Below, one piece after another: positions 7,508-11,421 of a stretch of 11,421 nucleotides of DNA. Source of the DNA: Nitrospira sp. (GTDB lineage: Bacteria > Nitrospirota > Nitrospiria > Nitrospirales > Nitrospiraceae); NCBI GenBank assembly GCA_020697375.1, contig JAJFBJ010000100.1:1-11421 (forward strand), in the 5' to 3' direction. Within the stretch, counting starts at the first letter, position 1; every line of letters starts with the position of its first letter. The notes beneath the pieces were generated by a model. That model had not been told where the DNA came from, did not search any database, and worked only from the letters and a program-made list of their open reading frames with translations. A program made the translations under genes and the position numbers.

Positions 7508-7537
7508 TTGACAAGATTTACGCCCTCATGGTACATG
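7508..7537 (+). promoter_or_regulatory. Possible promoter of the cold-shock gene
   Basis: A perfect TTGACA (7508-7513) is followed after 18 bases by TACATG (7532-7537), a weak -10 at three of six positions but preceded by TG (7529-7530) in the extended -10 position. It would be back to back with the lptF promoter and would give a leader of roughly 165 bases before the GTG at 7711. Confidence 0.35.
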
Positions 7538-7710
7538 CCTGCGCACTTTTCAGTAGGTCATGATGGGTCGGTTTGAATATTGCCTGTACGCCCCGCAAGA
7601 GCTGCCGCGCTCGCCGCGTTCGTTACTCCTTTTCTCGTTATCATTCCATGCGATTCAGCTGACGTGCTGACGCGTTCATTATGTCTGTGCGTTCAAGAAA
7701 GGAGGACTGT
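7538..7710 (+). promoter_or_regulatory. Leader region of the cold-shock gene with tandem 8-mer and strong Shine-Dalgarno
   Basis: No gene is supported here. The leader contains a tandem pair GCTGACGT (7658-7665) and GCTGACGC (7666-7673), a pyrimidine-rich stretch around 7623-7648, and a strong Shine-Dalgarno AAAGGAGG (7698-7705) whose GGAGG is five bases from the GTG at 7711. Long structured leaders are known in enterobacterial cspA messages, where they act as temperature switches. Whether this one does is inference. Confidence 0.4.
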
Positions 7711-7929
7711 GTGAAGACCAAAGGGACAGTAAAATGGTTCAATGATCGTAAAGGATTTGGGTTCATCAAGCTCGATGGCGGGGATGATGTCTTTGTCCAC
7801 TATTCCGCCCTCCAGGGGGACGGATTCAAGACCTTGAAAGAAGGTGAAAACGTCGAGTTCGACATCGTGCAGGGGGCCAAAGGTCCTCAAGCGGCGAATG
7901 TCCTGAAAGATCTTGCACCGGCTTCCTAA
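7711..7929 (+). CDS. csp: Cold-shock domain protein (CspA family, 72 aa)
   Basis: Csp proteins are single cold-shock-domain (OB-fold) proteins that bind single-stranded RNA or DNA in the cytoplasm and act as RNA chaperones at low temperature or in rapid growth. Both nucleic-acid-binding motifs are intact: RNP1 KGFGFI at residues 14-19 and RNP2 VFVHY at 27-31. The N-terminal GTVKWFN is typical, and the 72-residue length is near the family norm of about 70. I chose the GTG at 7711 over the in-frame ATG at 7681: AAAGGAGG stands at ideal spacing before the GTG, and the extra ten residues ([10 protein letters not shown]) are the translation of the leader and ribosome-binding site. The gene is monocistronic, divergent from lptF and closed by a strong terminator 15 bases after the stop. 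Confidence 0.95.
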   Translation: MKTKGTVKWFNDRKGFGFIKLDGGDDVFVHYSALQGDGFKTLKEGENVEFDIVQGAKGPQAANVLKDLAPAS

Positions 7930-7943
7930 ATAGCTGACACAGG

Positions 7944-7986
7944 AAAGCCGCGGCTTCTCCGGCGCATGGGGAGGCCGCGGGCTTTT
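7944..7986 (+). terminator. Intrinsic terminator of the cold-shock gene
   Basis: The left arm (7944-7960, AAAGCCGCGGCTTCTCC) pairs with the right arm (7968-7985), with one bulged G and two G-U pairs, around a 7-base loop (7961-7967). The right arm runs into TTTT (7983-7986). The very GC-rich stem just after the csp stop makes this a confident call. Confidence 0.85.
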
Positions 7987-8044
7987 GTCGGCCGTACCCG
8001 CCCCGGGACGCATCATTTCCGGTCTTGATGTTTCCCCCATTTGT

Positions 8045-8073
8045 TTGACAAAGAATAGGCAGGCTGGTAGCGT
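8045..8073 (+). promoter_or_regulatory. Possible promoter of the TPR gene
   Basis: A perfect TTGACA (8045-8050) is followed after 17 bases by TAGCGT (8068-8073), a weak three-of-six -10. It lies downstream of the csp terminator and about 30 bases before the TTG start, where a promoter for the TPR gene is needed. Confidence 0.4.
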
Positions 8074-8091
8074 GAATCCTCAACGTCGGGT

Positions 8092-8096
8092 GAGGA
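8092..8096 (+). promoter_or_regulatory. Ribosome binding site that fixes the TTG start
   Basis: GAGGA lies six bases before the TTG at 8103. An in-frame TGA at 8091-8093 overlaps it, so no start upstream of the TTG is possible. Confidence 0.75.
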
Positions 8097-8102
8097 AGCT
8101 CC

Positions 8103-10001
8103 TTGTCTGTCGACCGCCGAACAGTCCTCCAAAACGCCCAGCTGTTTGCCTCCAAAGGCCAATACGATGCCGCCATCGCCGAATGGCGAAAGCTGACCGC
8201 GGAGGCTCCCACCGACGGGACCATTTTTAACTCCATCGGCGATCTCCAGCTCAAGCGCAACGCCAACGGCGAAGCCATTGCCGCCTTCCTTCAAGCCGCC
8301 GCTGCGTTTCGATCCGAAGGTTCTACCCTTAAGGCCATCGCGGCCTACAAAAAAATCCTCAAGGTCGATGCCTCCCGGTTCGATGTCTACCGCCATCTCG
8401 GCGATTTGAACGCCGAGCGCGGCTTGCTGAGCAGTGCCGTCCAGGATTATTTGACCTTGGGTAAATTTCTTCTCAAAGAAGGCCGGAGTAAAGAGGCCCT
8501 CGACATCTATCGAAAGATCGTGTCGCAGGACCCCTCGAATCTGGATGCCCAGCAGCGCATGGCAGAACTATGCGTGCAGGAAAATTTGCAGGAAGAAGCT
8601 ATTCGCGTCTATCTCCAACTCGGCCGTGAGCGCTCGGCCTCACAACGCTACGAGGAGGCGAAAGACGCGTACATGGCGGTCCTTCGCCTCGATCCAGAGA
8701 ATGCCGAAGCCAAAGAAATCATCGAGATGCTGGAGCTTGGTGGGACGACGCCCTTGGTGCTGGCTCGAACGGCTAAATCCGGCGCGACAGCGACAAAAAA
8801 TGGCGAGGGATGCGACCTTCTGGCGGAAGCGACCCGCAGGATTGAGGAAGGCCGGTATGCAGGCGCAGAAGCCATGCTTACCCAGCTCCTGAGTCGGGAG
8901 CCGGGAAACCCTGAAATTTGTCGGCTGCTGGCTCGGATGCATCTTCTGCAGGGCAATCTCCTGGTCGCCCTCGGTGAATATCGATTCCTGGCGGGTGCAG
9001 CTCTCCGCGCCCAGGACTATGCGGTCGCCGAGTCGCTGATTACCGAATACCTTAAGGTCGAGCCGGCGTCGGTTCCCTTGTTGGAACTGCTCGGTGAACT
9101 GTATGAAGAAAGAGGCGACCGGGCCGCGGCGGCGCAGCATTATGGGAGGGCCGTGGAGATTCTGCTGGAACATCCGGAGCCCGGTATGCCGGGACTCCCG
9201 GCAGAACTTTATGAAAAAGTCCAAGCCCTCGCGCCCGGCAGTGCGATCGCCCGTAAGCTCGCTCCGGCCTTCGACCCCAGCGCGGACGGGACGGTTCCGG
9301 TTGAATCCGACGCAGGTCCGTTCATCGCCTTGCCGGCCGACACTCTTACGTCCGAGACGGATGGGGTTCCCGCTCCTATGGCAGCTGAGCCGGGTTCGGA
9401 CGTGGCTTTCAGGCTATTGGATGGATCGACGGTTTCAGCCCTTGCGGTTTCTTCTCAATCGATAGTCGCCGCGCAAGTCGGCCCTCCGGCTCAACCGGCG
9501 GTCACCGTGGGCCCTTCGCCTGAGCCTGCACCGGCCAACGGCGCCACAGCGGCTTCCGGCGCATCGCCCTCCGAGAACATGGATGCGGAAACCCGCTATG
9601 CTCTAGGATTGGCCTATAAAGACATGGGGCTGTTGGAAGAGGCGAAGGAAGAATTTCTCCTGTCAATGAAAGACTCGGGCTTCTTCGTCGATTCCTGCAT
9701 GATGATGGGCCTTTGTTTGAAAGAACAGAGTCAGTCGGACCAGGCCATTCAGTTGTTGGAGAGACTGATTACGGATTCGCGCTGTCGGGGAGGAAATGCG
9801 CAATTAGTGCGGTATGAACTCGGATTGCTCTATGAGAAAGCCGGTTCGGCGGATCGCGCGATTGCGATGTATCAATCCATCCCTTCATTTCACGATGTGC
9901 CGCGCCGGCTCGAAACCTTGCGGGCCAACCGTCCCCATCCGGCTGCCCATCCCCAATCGGCAACTCTCCAGCCGAGCGTGCTTCGGCTCGCGGATCACTG
10001 A
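8103..10001 (+). CDS. Large cytoplasmic tetratricopeptide-repeat protein (632 aa)
   Basis: TPR repeats are helical hairpins that form scaffolds for protein binding; no specific partner can be read from the sequence. Residues ~4-210 contain about six TPR-like units (for example YDAAIAEWRKLTAEAPTDGT and SKEALDIYRKIVSQDPSN). Residues ~236-355 contain about three or four more. Residues ~385-490 are a low-complexity Ala/Pro/Ser linker (PPAQPAVTVGPSPEPAPANG). Residues ~493-605 form a separate TPR block (ETRYALGLAYKDMGLLEEAK). There is no signal peptide or membrane segment, so it is probably cytoplasmic. It starts with TTG at 8103: GAGGA is well spaced, and an in-frame stop four codons upstream excludes anything longer. 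It stands alone after the csp terminator and converges on the dehydrogenase gene. Similar two-block TPR proteins occur near motility or pilus genes in some bacteria, but nothing here supports that role. Confidence 0.88.
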   Translation: MSVDRRTVLQNAQLFASKGQYDAAIAEWRKLTAEAPTDGTIFNSIGDLQLKRNANGEAIAAFLQAAAAFRSEGSTLKAIAAYKKILKVDASRFDVYRHLGDLNAERGLLSSAVQDYLTLGKFLLKEGRSKEALDIYRKIVSQDPSNLDAQQRMAELCVQENLQEEAIRVYLQLGRERSASQRYEEAKDAYMAVLRLDPENAEAKEIIEMLELGGTTPLVLARTAKSGATATKNGEGCDLLAEATRRIEEGRYAGAEAMLTQLLSREPGNPEICRLLARMHLLQGNLLVALGEYRFLAGAALRAQDYAVAESLITEYLKVEPASVPLLELLGELYEERGDRAAAAQHYGRAVEILLEHPEPGMPGLPAELYEKVQALAPGSAIARKLAPAFDPSADGTVPVESDAGPFIALPADTLTSETDGVPAPMAAEPGSDVAFRLLDGSTVSALAVSSQSIVAAQVGPPAQPAVTVGPSPEPAPANGATAASGASPSENMDAETRYALGLAYKDMGLLEEAKEEFLLSMKDSGFFVDSCMMMGLCLKEQSQSDQAIQLLERLITDSRCRGGNAQLVRYELGLLYEKAGSADRAIAMYQSIPSFHDVPRRLETLRANRPHPAAHPQSATLQPSVLRLADH

Positions 10002-10032
10002 CGCCTGGGATCCCATCACGGTTTCATTGATC

Positions 10033-10060
10033 CATTGCATCATTGACCAGTGATGCAATG
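10033..10060. terminator. Perfect hairpin between convergent genes, likely bidirectional terminator
   Basis: CATTGCATCA (10033-10042) and TGATGCAATG (10051-10060) form a perfect 10-bp stem with an 8-base loop. It sits in the 67-base gap between the stop at 10001 and the convergent stop at 10069. The stem is only 40% GC and no T-tract follows on either strand, so it may stall RNA polymerase or protect 3' ends without being a classic intrinsic terminator. Confidence 0.5.
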
Positions 10061-10068
10061 ACTCACTG

Positions 10069-11043
10069 TCACTCATCTTGCTCGGTTCTCACCTGATTCG
10101 GAGCCGGTGCGCCGGCCAACACCGCGGCAATATTCTCCAGACAAATCATCCCCATGCTCACCCGGGTCGCCAAAGTGGCTGAGCCGACATGCGGAAGCAG
10201 CACCACCTGCCGTAGCTCACGCAAGCTTGAATGGAACGCCGGTTCCTGTTCGTAGACGTCGAGCCCGGCGCCGGCCAGACGGCGCCGCAGCAAGGCGCCC
10301 ACCAGCGCAGCCTCGTCGACCACCGGCCCGCGCGACGTGTTGAGCAGGAATGCCGTGGGCTTCATGAGCGCCAACTCCCGAGAGCCGATCAGATGATGGG
10401 TATGGCTGTTGAGCGGTACATGGAGACTTACAAAATCCGAGTCGCGCAGCACATCAGACAGCTCTCGCCGTTCCCACTGTTTGGGCAGCCGGCTCGGTGA
10501 ATGTGCCCTCCGGGAGCTGTAACAGATGCGCATGTTGAAACCGGCGGCGCGACGCGCCACGGCCTGCCCGATGCGCCCCATGCCCACGATCCCCAACACG
10601 TTTCCTGAAACATCCGTCCCCAGCATTTGAGTCGGAGCCCAGCCCGGCCAGTTTCCGGACCGCATGTACACATCCCCTTCCGCCACTCGCCGGGCCACCG
10701 CCAGCATCAAGGCCCAGGTGAGATCGGCGGTGGATTCGGTCAAGACGTCCGGCGTATTGCTCACGACGATACCCTGCCTGGCCGCCGCGGCGACGTCGAT
10801 GTTGTTGTATCCTACGGCGTAATTCGACAGGATTTTGAGGCGGGTCACGCCGGCCAGCATGTCGGCATCCACTCGATCGGCCAAGGTGCAAATGGCGGCA
10901 TCGGCCTCGCGCAGCCCGGCTTTGACCGCTTCCCATGAGGGGGACAGGTCGAGAGGCTCATTGAGGAGCTGAAATCGCTCGTGCGCCGCTGTCATGACCG
11001 GATCGGGGAGAAGGCGGGAAATATAGAGGGCTGGACGCGACAT
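10069..11043 (-). CDS. D-isomer-specific 2-hydroxyacid dehydrogenase, glyoxylate/hydroxypyruvate reductase type
   Basis: The family reduces 2-keto acids to D-2-hydroxy acids with NAD(P)H. Likely substrates are glyoxylate or hydroxypyruvate, in the cytoplasm. The 324-residue length is typical. The Rossmann loop GMGRIG is at 154-159. The catalytic set is complete: Arg238 in NTSRGPVVDE, Glu267 in YEQEP and His285 in LPHVGSAT. The substrate-loop motif YAVGYNNID is at 75-83. After the second cofactor strand the sequence reads CYSSRR (174-179) instead of carrying the acidic residue of NAD-specific members, which suggests a preference for NADPH. The ATG at 11043 is preceded by GCGAGG at usable spacing. 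The gene is apparently monocistronic, convergent with the TPR gene. Exact substrate is not decidable; a role in photorespiration-like glycolate salvage or serine-type metabolism is speculation. Confidence 0.92.
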   Translation of the reverse strand: MSRPALYISRLLPDPVMTAAHERFQLLNEPLDLSPSWEAVKAGLREADAAICTLADRVDADMLAGVTRLKILSNYAVGYNNIDVAAAARQGIVVSNTPDVLTESTADLTWALMLAVARRVAEGDVYMRSGNWPGWAPTQMLGTDVSGNVLGIVGMGRIGQAVARRAAGFNMRICYSSRRAHSPSRLPKQWERRELSDVLRDSDFVSLHVPLNSHTHHLIGSRELALMKPTAFLLNTSRGPVVDEAALVGALLRRRLAGAGLDVYEQEPAFHSSLRELRQVVLLPHVGSATLATRVSMGMICLENIAAVLAGAPAPNQVRTEQDE

Positions 11044-11064
11044 GGAGCCTCGCCTGACTGCCGC

Positions 11065-11093
11065 ATCTTAACCGATCGCATATCGACCAACAA
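11065..11093 (-). promoter_or_regulatory. Possible promoter of the hydroxyacid dehydrogenase gene
   Basis: On the minus strand TTGTTG (11088-11093) and TAAGAT (11065-11070) are 17 bases apart, matching three and four of six consensus positions. The placement, about 20 bases before the start codon, is plausible, but the boxes are weak. Confidence 0.3.
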
Positions 11094-11121
11094 CTCCCTT
11101 GTCCTGCCATTCGATCAGCAT

Positions 11122-11372
11122 CTAGCAGGCTGCGGAAAAACTCCGTATGTACACAAGATGAAGCTGCGATTTCACGTACGGCACTGGTGCCAGCACAGCC
11201 TGCAGGACACTCAAAAAAGGCGATCTTCTTACCCGCCCACCCCTGGGCGCCAAGACGCGCCTTCTCCCAGGCAAGGCCGCAGCGGCAAAGAGGCGAAGCG
11301 TACTCTGGCTGTACGTTGAGCCTCTTTGCGACGCGAGAACAAAGCTGGCGGACTTTTTCAGCATCCTGCTAG
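11122..11372. mobile_element. MITE-like non-autonomous inverted-repeat element (251 bp)
   Basis: The left end (from 11122, CTAGCAGGCTGCGGAAAAAC) and the reverse complement of the right end (ending 11372) match at 21 of 24 positions. Both ends start with CTAG, which could be a duplicated CTAG or TA target. The element encodes no transposase. A minus-strand frame crosses most of it, but its Arg/Ser/Ala-rich product and the hairpins that explain the DNA argue against a real protein. Inside are at least two hairpins (11143-11181 and 11285-11329), a CCTGGG/CCCAGG pair (11242-11271) and an internal copy of the end motif near 11201-11220. I recall a highly repeated intergenic sequence with this GCTGAAAAAGTCC end in Nitrospira genomes; this is memory and was not searched. 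It lies between the dehydrogenase promoter region and whatever follows at the right edge. Confidence 0.7.
11285..11329. repeat. Long imperfect hairpin inside the repeat element
   Basis: The arms 11285-11303 and 11311-11329 pair at 16 of 19 positions around the 7-base loop TCTGGCT. The arms begin and end with GCAAAGAGGC and GCCTCTTTGC. It is the strongest secondary structure of the element and could fold in RNA or in single-stranded DNA. Confidence 0.7.
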
Positions 11373-11421
11373 AATGCATCGGTGATTTCACAGCTATGAC
11401 ACTCATCCTTCCCAGTAGTTC

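Noticed and set aside
7681..7710. An earlier ATG start for the cold-shock protein at 7681.
   Set aside because: The extra ten codons cover the strong Shine-Dalgarno of the GTG at 7711 and are absent from the family.
10036..10048. The 13-mer TTGCATCATTGAC also occurs on the minus strand around 5162-5174.
   Set aside because: A shared 13-mer is expected by chance in a window of this size, and the two contexts differ.
11143..11181. A CCGTATGT/ACGTACGG stem recalling group II intron domain V.
   Set aside because: The AGC triad, the GNRA-capped second stem and the two-base bulge of domain V are missing, and no reverse transcriptase is present. It is better read as one hairpin of the repeat element.
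11122..11406. A 94-codon minus-strand frame across the repeat element.
   Set aside because: The inverted ends and hairpins explain the sequence, the stop falls exactly in the terminal repeat, and the product is low-complexity. Such frames are often annotated as hypothetical proteins in repeats.
11396..11421. A possible start of a + strand gene (ATG at 11396, GGTGA upstream).
   Set aside because: Only eight codons are visible before the window ends and the GGTGA spacing is long, so it cannot be supported.

Overview
The window looks like chromosomal DNA of a GC-rich Gram-negative bacterium with a lipopolysaccharide outer membrane. Nitrospira (Nitrospirota) is the most likely source. This rests on recall: the ~250-bp inverted-repeat element at the right edge matches a repeat I remember from Nitrospira genomes, and a diverged ACP/KAS pair beside lpxD fits. 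The genus cannot be proven from the window alone.

Layout, left to right. (1) Bases 2-1474, +: the 3' part of a signalling gene that begins outside the window. It has the C-terminal tail of an HD-GYP-type phosphohydrolase, followed by two Hpt-like helical modules that have lost the phospho-acceptor histidine. (2) Bases 1475-1845: an intergenic stretch with a small hairpin and a doubtful 60-codon ORF on the minus strand. (3) Bases 1846-2370, +: an unrecognised small membrane protein. (4) Bases 7404 down to 2387, -: an envelope gene cluster in the order lptF, lptG, fabF-like KAS, acyl carrier protein, lpxD. A good sigma70-type promoter lies just upstream of lptF. (5) Bases 7711-7929, +: a cold-shock protein gene, divergent from lptF, with a strong Shine-Dalgarno, possibly a long leader, and a clear intrinsic terminator. 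(6) Bases 8103-10001, +: a large cytoplasmic TPR protein with a TTG start. (7) Bases 10069-11043, -: a D-2-hydroxyacid dehydrogenase of the glyoxylate/hydroxypyruvate reductase type, convergent with the TPR gene and separated from it by a perfect hairpin. (8) Bases 11122-11372: a non-coding MITE-like inverted-repeat element.

The minus-strand cluster makes functional sense. LpxD N-acylates UDP-3-O-acyl-glucosamine using a 3-hydroxyacyl-ACP, and the adjacent ACP and KAS could make or carry that acyl chain. LptF and LptG form the membrane part of the ABC transporter that extracts finished LPS from the inner membrane. The most unusual observations are the paired Hpt-like modules with Asn and Asp at the phospho-histidine positions, the basic C-terminal tail on the ACP, and the nested ends of the right-edge repeat element.
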